Positions 1 through 7,033 are shown, numbered from the stretch's first letter. The stretch: DNA of 34,975 nucleotides from Chloroflexota bacterium (GCA_005889085.1 VBDS01000039.1:1-34975), one strand, 5' to 3'. Notes: a model not told the origin generated them from the sequence alone. Translations and numbers: made by a program.

Positions 1-86
1 ACGCCTGGTACGCGTGGTACCTGCGCAGGCTCGCCGAGCGCCCGGCCAACGTGCTCTTCGTGGCGAGACAGCTCTTCGGCGCGTAG
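1..86 (+). CDS. 3' end of an unidentified protein gene (cut by window edge)
   Basis: An open frame enters from the left edge, with codons beginning at position 3, and ends at TAG 84-86. The last 27 residues (AWYAWYLRRLAERPANVLFV, then ARQLFGA) are rich in aromatic and basic residues, and their codon use is typical of the window. A GC-rich hairpin follows 30 nt downstream, as expected at the end of a gene. Too little is visible to assign a family or function; the gene itself is likely real. Confidence 0.5.
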   Translation, partial: AWYAWYLRRLAERPANVLFVARQLFGA

Positions 87-116
87 CAGCCATTCAGATT
101 GATCGCGCGGCGAAGA

Positions 117-133
117 ACCGGCGCTGCGCCGGT
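117..133 (+). terminator. Putative hairpin terminator
   Basis: ACCGGCG (117-123) pairs perfectly with CGCCGGT (127-133) around a CTG loop, 30 nt after the TAG of the partial gene. It lies between that gene and the convergent small gene ending at 159. There is no clear T-tract, so termination is plausible but not certain. Confidence 0.4.
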
Positions 134-158
134 CCTCCGTTTCCGAGCCGCCGTCCAG

Positions 159-404
159 CTAGGGGACGGTCGGTACCTGGCCCGCGTTTTCCTGAGCCTC
201 GCGCGCCGCACTCTCGCCGGCCTCGTGGGTCGCGTCCTCGTTGGGCACGAACTTGCCGGTCGAGGAGCTTGACGGGCTCGGCGACGGCGATGCCGCCGAC
301 GCGGTCAGGGTGGTCACGCCGTACAACACGGCTCCTGCCACGCCTCCGACCAGCATCGACCCGGCGATTGCGGCCGCTGCCACTGTCTTGCGAACTCCGT
401 TCAC
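159..404 (-). CDS. Small exported or membrane-anchored protein
   Basis: 81 aa. The N-terminus is positively charged (MNGVRK) and is followed by a hydrophobic Ala/Gly/Val segment at about residues 7-36, which acts as a signal peptide or signal anchor. Next comes a Ser/Pro linker (SPSPSPSSSS), then a charged Glu/Ala-rich tail likely to lie outside the membrane. An AGGAGG Shine-Dalgarno sequence lies 7 nt before the ATG. It is transcribed divergently from the di-iron protein gene at 551, with about 146 bp between the start codons that must hold both promoters. No family is recognised and no enzymatic motif is visible. A role at the cell surface is inference from the architecture only. Confidence 0.6.
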   Translation of the reverse strand: MNGVRKTVAAAAIAGSMLVGGVAGAVLYGVTTLTASAASPSPSPSSSSTGKFVPNEDATHEAGESAAREAQENAGQVPTVP

Positions 405-550
405 TGCACTGCCTCCTTTGCGTCTTGATCGCCCGCGCCGCGAGCGTCGAGACCTAGACTGGCGGCGGCCGCTCAGGCTCCCGTGTGAGGATGCTGGGAC
501 TTGGCCAAGACCTCATGATCCGTTCCGGTCTGGACTTCGTAGGGGTTGAT

Positions 551-1465
551 ATGAGCTTCAGCATCGAGCGTTACAAGGAAGAGTCCAAGAAGGTCGACGT
601 CGCCGGCATCGCCTGGGACGAGGTTTCGGCGAACCCACTATCGAAGGGCGATCTCTTCTGCCTGCACTACATGATGGACATCGAAAACCATGTCCCCCTC
701 TACCTGTCCCACCTGCTCGTCACACGCGCATGCATGGACCCCATCCTCACCGCGTTCCTCGCCTGCTGGAACTACGAGGAGTTGTGGCACGGCGAGAACA
801 TCGGCAAGCTGCTGAACCTCTACGGCGTCGAGTTCGACACGCAGGATCGCATCGCGAACGTGCGCGCGAACCTCGGTTTCCAGAACAGCGTGAGCATTCT
901 TTCGACGATGGCGGGATCGTGGCTGATGAAGGACTTCTCCGCGGTCTACCTCACGATCGGCGCGATCAACGAGCTCTCCACGCTGACCGGGTACGGCGCG
1001 CTGATTCGCAAGTCCGGCCACCCGGTGTTGAGAGACCTGCTCAGCCGGATCATCAAGGACGAGCGCCGGCACTATGCCTTCTACTTCAACTCAGCCAAGG
1101 AATGGCTGAGCGGCAACGAGCGGGCGCAAAAGATCGACCGCTGGATGCTTAACCGCGTGTGGGTTCCGGTCGGCCAGGGCGTCAAGCGGCAGGAAGAGGT
1201 TGACGCGCTGGCGATCTACCTGTTCGACGACGAACAGGGCGAGGAAGACCTGCTGGAGCTCGACGCGAAGATCGGCAAGCTGCCTGGACTTTCCGGAATC
1301 AAGCTGATGTCGAAGGCCCTTTACGCGGCGCGCGAGCGGGTGCGGCGCAACCCTCGGTGGGCGTGGCGGCTGATCGAGAACGAAGTCTGGGCGGTCACGC
1401 CGCCCAGGAAGTCGCCCGTCGGCCAGCTGACCGGGCGCCGCCTGCAGGAGTCTGAAACGTCGTAG
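551..1465 (+). CDS. Ferritin-like di-iron protein, acyl-ACP desaturase type
   Basis: 304 aa. I chose the ATG at 551 because AGGGG lies 5 nt upstream; the frame is open back to 485 without homology-like sequence. The full set of carboxylate and histidine ligands expected for a four-helix di-iron centre is visible: E45, the E77-L-W-H80 motif (EELWH), E141, and the E171-R-R-H174 motif (DERRH). Such ExxH pairs typify acyl-ACP desaturases and related ferritin-like oxygenases, which use O2 and a reductant to dehydrogenate or hydroxylate an acyl chain. Substrate and chain position cannot be read from sequence. The protein is mainly helical and soluble with no signal peptide. The stop codon is followed immediately by the ECF sigma-factor gene, suggesting co-transcription. 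It could instead be an N-oxygenase-like member of the superfamily. Confidence 0.8.
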   Translation: MSFSIERYKEESKKVDVAGIAWDEVSANPLSKGDLFCLHYMMDIENHVPLYLSHLLVTRACMDPILTAFLACWNYEELWHGENIGKLLNLYGVEFDTQDRIANVRANLGFQNSVSILSTMAGSWLMKDFSAVYLTIGAINELSTLTGYGALIRKSGHPVLRDLLSRIIKDERRHYAFYFNSAKEWLSGNERAQKIDRWMLNRVWVPVGQGVKRQEEVDALAIYLFDDEQGEEDLLELDAKIGKLPGLSGIKLMSKALYAARERVRRNPRWAWRLIENEVWAVTPPRKSPVGQLTGRRLQESETS

Positions 1466-2028
1466 CCGCGAGCGGCGACCAGGCGCTCGCCGCGGGGCTC
1501 GCCGCAGGTAACCATGAGGCCCTCGCCGAGCTCTATGACCGCTACGGCGGCCTCGCCTATGGCGTCGCGATGCGCGTGCTCGGCGATCCCGGCCGCGCCG
1601 AGGACGCAGTGCAGGACGCGTTCATGAACGTCTGGAACCGCGCCGCGACCTTCGACGCGGAACGCGGCTCGATGCGCGCGTGGCTGCTCACCTCGGTGCG
1701 CAACCGCAGCATCGACTATTTGCGCGGCCGCGGCGCTCACGAGCGAGACGAGCGCGAGCTTCGGAGTGAAGCCGCCTACTCCGTCTCTCCATCAGACCCG
1801 TGGCGCGAGGTGGCGTTGTCGCTGGAGCGAGCTGCGGTGCGCGACGCGATGGCGAGCCTGCCGGCCGAGCAGCGCCAGGTCCTCGAGCTGGCTTACTTCG
1901 GGGGCTACTCCCAGGCGGAGATCGCGGACATGACGCGCGTGCCGCTCGGCACGGTCAAGGGCCGCACACGTCTGGCTCTCGAAAAGATGGGCTCTTTCCT
2001 GCGTGGTCGGGGGACAGTCGATGTCTGA
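1459..2028 (+). CDS. ECF RNA polymerase sigma factor
   Basis: About 189 aa if translated from 1459. Region 2 is clear (AELYDRYGGLAYG, then EDAVQDAFMNVWN), followed by a linker and region 4 with a helix-turn-helix (LELAYFGGYSQAEIAD, GTVKGRTRLALEKM). Family homology begins at about 1477, but after the in-frame TGA at 1453-1455 there is no ATG, GTG, TTG or CTG until ATG 1570, which would delete most of region 2.1. AGGAG at 1445-1449 sits 9 nt before GTC 1459 and 12 nt before GTA 1462, so initiation may be at a non-standard codon, or the assembly has a base error here. The gene overlaps the end of the di-iron gene by a few bases and the downstream anti-sigma gene by 8 nt (ATG 2021 inside it). The pair would control a stress or envelope regulon. 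The family is clear; the start is not. Confidence 0.85.
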   Translation, partial: VVAASGDQALAAGLAAGNHEALAELYDRYGGLAYGVAMRVLGDPGRAEDAVQDAFMNVWNRAATFDAERGSMRAWLLTSVRNRSIDYLRGRGAHERDERELRSEAAYSVSPSDPWREVALSLERAAVRDAMASLPAEQRQVLELAYFGGYSQAEIADMTRVPLGTVKGRTRLALEKMGSFLRGRGTVDV

Positions 2029-2767
2029 TCACGAAGAGCTCGAAAGCTCAGTCGCCGCCTGGGTCCTGGGCGCGCTGGACCCAAAGGAGGCCGAGACGGT
2101 TCGCTCTCACGTCGACGCGTGCCCCACGTGCCGCGACACGGCCGAGCGGCTGCGCCGAGTTGTCGGCGCCCTCCCGCTGGTGGTTGAAGATTCGACTCCA
2201 CCGCCTCGCCTGCGTGAGCGGGTGCTTGCCGCAGCCGCAGCCTCGAGGCGCCCATCCGGATCGCCGGCTATCGCACGCATCCCGCGCCCGAGCCGCCACC
2301 ACCCAGCCGCGCAACCGCGGGTGTCGGTCATCCGCCGCTTGCCGGCGTACGCAATCGCCGCGGTCGCCCTGCTGGCGCTCCTCATCGGCCTCGTGGTCGG
2401 TGAGGTCACCCACGCACCTCAACCTTCCACGACGAACCAGGTGGCGAGATTCGAGCTATCCGGCCATCAGGGGATGTCGGGTGCCCAGGCGTCGGTGATC
2501 GACCTCAAGTCGGATGGCCTGGCACTGGTCGACTTTCGTGGATTGCCGCAGCCTGGCAGCGGCCGCGTCTACGAGGTGTGGCTGATACCCGGGGGTGGAA
2601 ACCCTGTGCCAGTGGCGGTCTTCGTGCCCGACAGCAACGGCGCCAAGGTGGTCCTCGTCGACAGGGCGCTGGCCGGTTATGCGGTGATGGCCGTGACCAA
2701 CGAGCCGGGCCCGGACGGGTCGCAAGCCCCCACGCAGCAGCCGCAGCTCTTCGGCAGCATCGCGTAG
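2021..2767 (+). CDS. Anti-sigma factor, RskA family, with zinc-binding N-terminus
   Basis: 248 aa from ATG 2021, which overlaps the sigma gene by 8 nt and so suggests translational coupling. The N-terminal anti-sigma domain carries the H-x3-C-x2-C zinc motif (H30, C34, C37, in RSHVDACPTC). A Pro/Arg-rich linker leads to one transmembrane helix at about residues 109-129 (AYAIAAVALLALLIGLVVG). The extracytoplasmic C-terminus matches the anti-sigma-K (RskA) domain, with the characteristic VYEVWLIPGG and LVDRALAGYAVMAVTNEPG strands. It should hold the cognate ECF sigma factor at the membrane until regulated proteolysis releases it. The signal sensed is unknown. A hairpin directly after the stop marks the operon end. 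Confidence 0.88.
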   Translation: MSDHEELESSVAAWVLGALDPKEAETVRSHVDACPTCRDTAERLRRVVGALPLVVEDSTPPPRLRERVLAAAAASRRPSGSPAIARIPRPSRHHPAAQPRVSVIRRLPAYAIAAVALLALLIGLVVGEVTHAPQPSTTNQVARFELSGHQGMSGAQASVIDLKSDGLALVDFRGLPQPGSGRVYEVWLIPGGGNPVPVAVFVPDSNGAKVVLVDRALAGYAVMAVTNEPGPDGSQAPTQQPQLFGSIA

Positions 2768-2776
2768 AAAAGAGAA

Positions 2777-2806
2777 GACCGGCGGACGCTTGACGCGCCG
2801 CCGGTC
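2777..2806 (+). terminator. Putative hairpin terminator after the sigma/anti-sigma operon
   Basis: GACCGGCGG (2777-2785) pairs perfectly over 9 bp with CCGCCGGTC (2798-2806), leaving a 12-nt loop, 10 nt beyond the anti-sigma stop. It sits between convergent genes (2767 and 2833), so it may serve both strands. There is no strong T-run. Confidence 0.5.
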
Positions 2807-2832
2807 GTGGACCCTGTCAGCAAACGGACGCT

Positions 2833-2994
2833 TTAGTTCTTGCCCGGAATGATCGGGGCGCGCTGCTCCTGTTCTTTGAGCAGGTCGGGCTTCTCCAGGT
2901 CGTCGTCGCCGCCGCCCATCGGGTGTTCGCGCTCCTTGTGCTTCTCCAGCTCGACGGAGTTAGCGAACTCTTCGTCGCAGATTTCGCATTTCAC
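2833..2994 (-). CDS. Small C2H2 zinc-finger protein
   Basis: 53 aa from GTG 2994, chosen because GGAGGG lies exactly 7 nt upstream and because the finger begins right at the N-terminus (MKCEICDEEFANSVELEKHK). A 73-aa version from ATG 3054 is also open but lacks a good ribosome-binding site. The sequence has a classical C-x2-C-x12-H-x4-H spacing (CEIC ... H-KERE-H), the signature of a eukaryote-type C2H2 finger that also occurs in some bacteria and archaea. The tail after the finger is acidic then polar (MGGGDDDLEKPDLLKEQEQR), suggesting a flexible extension. A single finger would give weak DNA binding alone, so protein or RNA binding is equally possible. Target unknown. Confidence 0.7.
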   Translation of the reverse strand: MKCEICDEEFANSVELEKHKEREHPMGGGDDDLEKPDLLKEQEQRAPIIPGKN

Positions 2995-3142
2995 GGTCTT
3001 GCCCTCCGCATGCGAGTTATGAGACGCCCGAACCTTGCGGCCCAGGCGCCTCATCTATAAAACGCCCGCGGTATCGCCGCTACTGGCTCTCAGTTCGTTC
3101 TCATCTCGGAGGGAGAGACCGGGATGAACGAGGAGGCCTCAC

Positions 3143-3427
3143 ATGAGCATGCTTGCAGGCGGGATCAACAACCAGATCAGCGCGGGACGGAAGACGATCG
3201 AGCATTCGTTTGGTGAGATGAAGGACCTGGACATTCGGAAGGTGCCCCCGCCAACGCTCGTCGCGGCCGGGTTCGTGACTGCAATCGTCGCGGTGGGCAT
3301 CGTCGGGTGGATGGTCTATCGGAGCCGCCGCCGCCGGACGCTGGTGGAGCGGCTGCAGAGCGCGATTCCCGACTCGGTCCGTGACCTGCCGCAGGAAGTG
3401 CGCGCCCAGGTGAAACGCGCCCTGTAG
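3143..3427 (+). CDS. Small single-pass membrane protein
   Basis: 94 aa. A strong GAGGAGG ribosome-binding site precedes the ATG at 3143. Residues 1-37 are polar and probably cytoplasmic or amphipathic. Residues about 38-60 form one transmembrane helix (TLVAAGFVTAIVAVGIVGWM), followed by a basic stop-transfer cluster (YRSRRRRTLVERL) and a charged amphipathic tail ending at VRAQVKRAL. The positive-inside pattern places the C-terminus in the cytoplasm. It diverges from the zinc-finger gene, with 148 bp between starts. No known family is recognised, and the tandem hairpin repeats begin 48 nt after its stop. Confidence 0.6.
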   Translation: MSMLAGGINNQISAGRKTIEHSFGEMKDLDIRKVPPPTLVAAGFVTAIVAVGIVGWMVYRSRRRRTLVERLQSAIPDSVRDLPQEVRAQVKRAL

Positions 3428-3475
3428 CCAGCTACAGATCGCTAGTGATGGCGCCCGCGCGTCACCGGCGTTGCC

Positions 3476-3671
3476 CTGGCGGCCGGGTTTACCCCGGCCG
3501 CGACTATGCCAATCGGTCTCGCAAACGCTTCTCCGAGTGGCTACTTAGACAAGTCCCAACCGCATACCGGAAAGAGAGCAGCCCCGTCGGCGACGCCGAC
3601 GGGGCGATGCAATCAGTAATCCCATCCTGCCCGCGCCTGGCGCGCAGAGGAAACCATCCGGGTTTCCTCTC
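3476..3671. repeat. Tandem structured repeat, copy 1 (196 bp)
   Basis: First of two direct repeats at a 213-bp period, with 13 substitutions and no indels between copies (about 93% identity). Hairpins in order: a 9-bp stem (GCGGCCGGG/CCCGGCCGC, 3479-3487 with 3493-3501, 5-nt loop); an 11-bp stem (GCCCCGTCGGC/GCCGACGGGGC, 3581-3591 with 3595-3605, GAC loop); a short GCGCC-T-GGCGC palindrome (3634-3644); and a 10-bp stem (AGAGGAAACC/GGTTTCCTCT, 3646-3655 with 3661-3670). The unit lies between convergent genes. An ORF on the plus strand crosses both copies but looks like a by-product of the repeat. It could encode a structured RNA, be a mobile intergenic repeat, or act in termination. Confidence 0.85.
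3646..3670. terminator. Terminal hairpin of repeat copy 1
   Basis: A perfect 10-bp stem (AGAGGAAACC with GGTTTCCTCT) and an ATCCG loop. It is terminator-like in shape but has no T-run on either strand. It is repeated identically at 3859-3883. Confidence 0.35.
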
Positions 3672-3688
3672 CCACACCCAGCGCTGCT

Positions 3689-3884
3689 CTGGCGGCCGGG
3701 TTTACCCCGGCCGCGACTATGCGACTCCGTCTCCCAAATGTTGCTCCGAGTGGCTACTCAGACAAGTCCCGACCGTATACCGGAAGGAGAGCAGCCCCGT
3801 CGGCGAAGCCGACCGGGCGATGCAATCAGTAATCCCATCCTGCCCGCGCCTGGCGCGCAGAGGAAACCATCCGGGTTTCCTCTC
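3689..3884. repeat. Tandem structured repeat, copy 2 (196 bp)
   Basis: Second copy, starting 17 nt after copy 1 ends. The first 34 nt and the last 75 or so nt are identical to copy 1, and most differences cluster in the unpaired middle (about 3723-3745). The 11-bp stem has one mismatch in this copy because of a G-to-C change, while the other stems are unchanged. It ends only 8 nt beyond the stop codon of the patatin gene, so the terminal hairpin would also be read at the 3' end of that transcript. Confidence 0.85.
3859..3883. terminator. Terminal hairpin of repeat copy 2, just past the patatin stop
   Basis: The same 10-bp stem as at 3646-3670. Read on the minus strand it begins 8 nt after the patatin stop codon, a natural position for a terminator, though a T-tract is lacking. 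Confidence 0.4.
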
Positions 3885-3891
3885 ATATCCT

Positions 3892-4815
3892 CTACGCTGC
3901 CTGTGCGGGGTTCGGGCTCAGCTTGAGCGCCTTGCGCGCCTTGTCGGGCGTGGCTAGGTCGCGCGACTGGCCGTTAGCCTCGCTGAGGTAGCGACCGGCC
4001 GACCGGTAGCCCCAGTCGATCAGCTCCCGTGTGTGGCTGAAGTCGGCAGGCGAGACGTCGGCCAGATCCAATGCGGGCAGAACGTGGATGCTCGCGACGT
4101 CGCGGTTCGACGCGACCTCGGCCTCGAGCCTCTGCTCGACGATCCGCGCCAGCGCGTTGAGCGCCATCCCCAGCGCATTTGTGGGCTCGCGGTTCAGCCA
4201 GGGGTAGCCGACGGGTAGGACGTAGATCTCGGCCGCCCCGAGCTCGATCGCGACCGTGACGGGGGTGTGGTTGGCGACGCCACCGTCGACATACTCGCGC
4301 CGGCCGATCGCGACCGGCGGGAACACGCCAGGGATGGCGCAGCTCGCGAGCACTGCGGGCACGGCTGGTCCCGACTTGAGGACTGTCGCCCGCCCGCTCT
4401 TGAGCTCGGTGGCCACGATGTGAACGGGCACTCGGGCCTCCTCGAGCCGCTCAAACGGAATGTGTTGCTCGAGGATCGAGCGCAGGCTCTGGTTCGAGAT
4501 GAGGTGATTGCTTCGGCCGAGCAGCCCAAGGGCGCTGGTCAGTGGGCTCAGCGGAAACACGTCCTGCCGCCGCAGGCCGAGCCAGATGTCAGCCAGGTCG
4601 ACCATGGCGTCCGGATCGGGTCTCCCGGCGACCCACGCCGCGTTGACCGCGCCTACCGAGGTGCCGATAAGGAAGTCCGGCCGCAAGTTGCTCTCGAACA
4701 AAGCCCGGAGCATTCCGACCTGGACGGCGCCCAGGCTTCCACCACCCGAGAGGACGAAAGCCGTACAACGTCCACCTTCCTCGCCGCGCCGGCGGCGGGG
4801 GGCCGAGGCGCTCAT
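3892..4815 (-). CDS. Patatin-like phospholipase / NTE-type lipid esterase
   Basis: 307 aa from ATG 4815; a longer open frame to 4911 overlaps the upstream gene and is low-complexity. The patatin fold signatures are present: the oxyanion glycine-rich loop (LSGGGSLGAVQVG, residues 22-34), the nucleophile elbow G-T-S-V-G with Ser53, and the catalytic Asp177 in the DGG motif (YVDGGVANHTP). Such Ser-Asp dyad enzymes hydrolyse acyl esters of phospholipids or neutral lipids. There is no signal peptide, so it is probably cytosolic or membrane-peripheral. It lies 25 nt downstream of a 60-aa gene on the same strand and probably shares its transcript. No obvious ribosome-binding site is seen. The exact lipid substrate cannot be told. 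Confidence 0.88.
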   Translation of the reverse strand: MSASAPRRRRGEEGGRCTAFVLSGGGSLGAVQVGMLRALFESNLRPDFLIGTSVGAVNAAWVAGRPDPDAMVDLADIWLGLRRQDVFPLSPLTSALGLLGRSNHLISNQSLRSILEQHIPFERLEEARVPVHIVATELKSGRATVLKSGPAVPAVLASCAIPGVFPPVAIGRREYVDGGVANHTPVTVAIELGAAEIYVLPVGYPWLNREPTNALGMALNALARIVEQRLEAEVASNRDVASIHVLPALDLADVSPADFSHTRELIDWGYRSAGRYLSEANGQSRDLATPDKARKALKLSPNPAQAA

Positions 4816-4840
4816 TGAGACTGGTTGGTGAGTCCCATGG

Positions 4841-5023
4841 TCAGGCTGCCTCTTTGGGGTCGCGGTTCTGCCTGCGCTTTTCGCGCAGGTTCTCGAGCAT
4901 GACCGCGGCATCCAGGCGATCCCACAGCCGCCAATCGCTCTCCGACTTCCACACCTGGTCGAGCATGGATTCCAGCTGTGTGTGCAAGTCGGGTGCGTCG
5001 GACTTCGTTTTGAACCTCACCAT
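4841..5023 (-). CDS. Small conserved-looking hypothetical protein
   Basis: 60 aa from ATG 5023, which has AGGAG 5 nt upstream (GCAGGAGACGAATG); the longer open frame to 5146 lacks such a site. The protein is soluble, charged and probably helical (LHTQLESMLDQVWKSESDW, then RLWDRLDAAVMLENLREKRR), with a basic C-terminus. It resembles a short helical-hairpin adaptor more than an enzyme. It is followed 25 nt later by the patatin gene and may be made with it. No family recognised. Confidence 0.55.
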   Translation of the reverse strand: MVRFKTKSDAPDLHTQLESMLDQVWKSESDWRLWDRLDAAVMLENLREKRRQNRDPKEAA

Positions 5024-5102
5024 TCGTCTCCTGCTTACAAAACGCGCACCGAGCCGTTTGGCAGCTACCACTATTGGATGGTTCTTGAATTCCACCGTTG
5101 AT

Positions 5103-6107
5103 CTAGCCGCCCACCCAAACGGGTGCTGATGTGGAGTCGAGCCCAAGGTCCCTGGTGATGGCGCGCGCCGAAGCCGGGCCGGACGAACCGACTGTCCAGA
5201 GCTGGAAATGCCCTCCCGGCGAGGCGGGCGCCAGGTAGGCGATAGTCGCGCCGTCAGGCGAGAACGACGGGGAGGCGACCATCTGCCCGCCGACGAGCGT
5301 GGCGGGCGATCCCATCGCCAGCGTGGTGCTGTCGAAGCTGGCCACTTCGAGCTCGGCCGAGAGGTTGGATCCCTTCGTGCACACCATCGCGATCAGCTTC
5401 TGGTCGGGGGAGAGTGCCGGCTGCGCACAGCCGAGCTCGGATGTTGTCAGCGCTTGGCCTGCGCTGCCCTGGCGCTTCTGGACCCAGATCTGCGAGTGCA
5501 CCTTGAACGAGTCGTCGATCGAGTACTTGGTGTAGAGCAGCCCACCGCCGCGCAAGGGCACCGGGTTCACGTCCCCGCCGGTGAATTCGTTCGGTGAGGT
5601 CCACTGCACTGCGCGGCCGGAGCTTGCGTCCAGGGCGTAGATCGCCAGATCCACGAGATAGCTGTTGTAAGGGTCTTTCTGGTCGGAGGCGAAGAAGTAG
5701 GTTCCCGCGTCCGGAGTGAACCGCGGATAGAAGGACCAGTGATTGCTCTCGACCGAGGCAGACGATGCGTTGTGCGTCAGCTGGCCGAGCTTCCTGCCGC
5801 TCGTCGAGAGGAGGTAGAGGTCGGAGAAGTTGTTCTGCCGGCGCACGACCACGAGCTGGCCAGATGGACCCGACGCCGGCTGCATCCATCCGTCCTCGGA
5901 CGTGATCTGCGTGAACGAACCGTGCTCGAACCGATACACAGCCCCTGACTGGACCACGTAGATGGTCCCGGTCAGGGTCGGCCCGGAAATCTCATTCGGG
6001 CGGTGGACTACGACGTGGTCGGCTTTGAAGTACCCGGCGGCGTGGTAGACACCAATGCCAAAGGCGAGCATTGCCAGGAGAAGGCCTCCGCCGACAAGCC
6101 AGCGCAT
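5103..6107 (-). CDS. Membrane-anchored TolB-like beta-propeller protein
   Basis: 334 aa from ATG 6107, which overlaps the stop of the LCP gene by one base (TGATG), implying translational coupling. An N-terminal signal anchor (MRWLVGGGLLLAMLAFGIGV) is followed by an extracellular domain with repeated WD40-like/PD40 blades: GWMQPASGPSGQLVVV, HWSFYPRFTPDAGTYFF, AQPALSPDQKLIAMV, VASPSFSPDGATIAYLAP. The S-P-D-G/Q turns are typical of TolB-type propellers. It probably binds a protein or glycan ligand outside the membrane. Coupling to an LCP transferase suggests a role in cell-wall assembly or surveillance, which is inference from position. Confidence 0.8.
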   Translation of the reverse strand: MRWLVGGGLLLAMLAFGIGVYHAAGYFKADHVVVHRPNEISGPTLTGTIYVVQSGAVYRFEHGSFTQITSEDGWMQPASGPSGQLVVVRRQNNFSDLYLLSTSGRKLGQLTHNASSASVESNHWSFYPRFTPDAGTYFFASDQKDPYNSYLVDLAIYALDASSGRAVQWTSPNEFTGGDVNPVPLRGGGLLYTKYSIDDSFKVHSQIWVQKRQGSAGQALTTSELGCAQPALSPDQKLIAMVCTKGSNLSAELEVASFDSTTLAMGSPATLVGGQMVASPSFSPDGATIAYLAPASPGGHFQLWTVGSSGPASARAITRDLGLDSTSAPVWVGG

Positions 6108-7033
6108 CAGGGAAAGTTCTGGTGGACGAGGGGCAGAATCTGCCCCCAATCCGGAAACACAACGCTTTGGGCGGCCGCCCATCCCTCTGATGTGTAAGGC
6201 GGGACAAGGAGCACCCGGTGAACGTTCGGACCGTTGAAGTCGTTAGCGATCGACAGGAGCGCGCGCATCCGGTCGACTCCGATGCTGGTCTTGATTTCTC
6301 CGTTGAACGCGCCACTCAGCGCGGGCAGGTCGGCAATGTTCTGGTGCACGGCCTGTGTCTTGATCGCCAGCAGCAGCTGCTGCTGCCGCTCAGATCGCGC
6401 GAAGTCACCTCGGATGTCGCCGTGCCGCGATCGGACGTACTGCAGCGCGTGCACTCCGTCCAAATGCGTTGCACCCGGAAGCACCGCCACGCGGTAGTAC
6501 CCATATGGATCACCGCTCTGGAGGTCCGCCGGATAGAAATCGTCAAGGACAGGATTTGTGATCTGAAGATTCACACCGCCGAGCTTGTTGATCAGGTTGA
6601 CGAGGCCGTTCAGGCCGATCCACACGTAATCGTCGATGTGGACCTTGAAGTTGCTCTCGACCGCGGCGATCGCCGCTTGCGGCCCGCCGAGCTGGTATGC
6701 CGTGCTGATCTTGCCAACTCCCTGCCCGGGAATAGGGACCCACAGGTCGCGTGGGATCGAGAGCAAGGTCGCCTGTTTGGTGCTCGGATCAACACGCACC
6801 AGGATCATCGACTGGGTGTTGAGCCGATCCGGCGGAAACTTGGAGTCGTCGTCCGATCCCAGCAGCAGGACGGTGAATGGCTCAGTCGGGACGCTGACAG
6901 GGTTCAGGTTTGGGATCGCCGCCGAACCGGTCGACGAGTTCGCGGCGGTCTGAAAGACCGGCAGGAAATACGCGCCCAGGCCACCAAGACCGGCGAGCAG
7001 GAAACCGAGAACGACAATCCAGGCACGAGTCAT
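6107..7033 (-). CDS. LytR-CpsA-Psr (LCP) family cell-wall glycopolymer transferase
   Basis: 308 aa from ATG 7033, where the N-terminal anchor (MTRAWIVVLGFLLAGLGGLG) begins; the open frame to 7078 adds 15 unlikely residues. The extracellular LCP domain is clear: TVLLLGSDDDSKF, the block around SMILVRVDP and LLSIPRDLWVPIPG, the central GVNLQI region, and the Arg-rich YVRSRHGDIRGDFARSERQQ. These Arg and Asp residues bind the polyprenyl pyrophosphate and metal in characterised LCP enzymes, which transfer teichoic-acid-like or arabinogalactan-type polymers to peptidoglycan. A GGAGG lies 13 nt upstream, slightly far. Its stop overlaps the start of the propeller gene, and it diverges from the glycosidase-like gene at 7117. 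Confidence 0.9.
   Translation of the reverse strand: MTRAWIVVLGFLLAGLGGLGAYFLPVFQTAANSSTGSAAIPNLNPVSVPTEPFTVLLLGSDDDSKFPPDRLNTQSMILVRVDPSTKQATLLSIPRDLWVPIPGQGVGKISTAYQLGGPQAAIAAVESNFKVHIDDYVWIGLNGLVNLINKLGGVNLQITNPVLDDFYPADLQSGDPYGYYRVAVLPGATHLDGVHALQYVRSRHGDIRGDFARSERQQQLLLAIKTQAVHQNIADLPALSGAFNGEIKTSIGVDRMRALLSIANDFNGPNVHRVLLVPPYTSEGWAAAQSVVFPDWGQILPLVHQNFP

Noticed and set aside
3476-3884. Tandem riboswitch or CRISPR array
   Set aside because: I compared it by eye with c-di-GMP and ydaO-type riboswitch consensus features and found no match; the units are 196 bp, only two, and lie at the 3' ends of genes, not at a 5' leader. No spacer-repeat pattern of a CRISPR array.
3445-3957. 170-codon open frame on the plus strand across the tandem repeats
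   Set aside because: It reads through both hairpin-rich copies and into the antisense of the patatin gene, has no ribosome-binding site, and the sequence is conserved as stems, not as codons.
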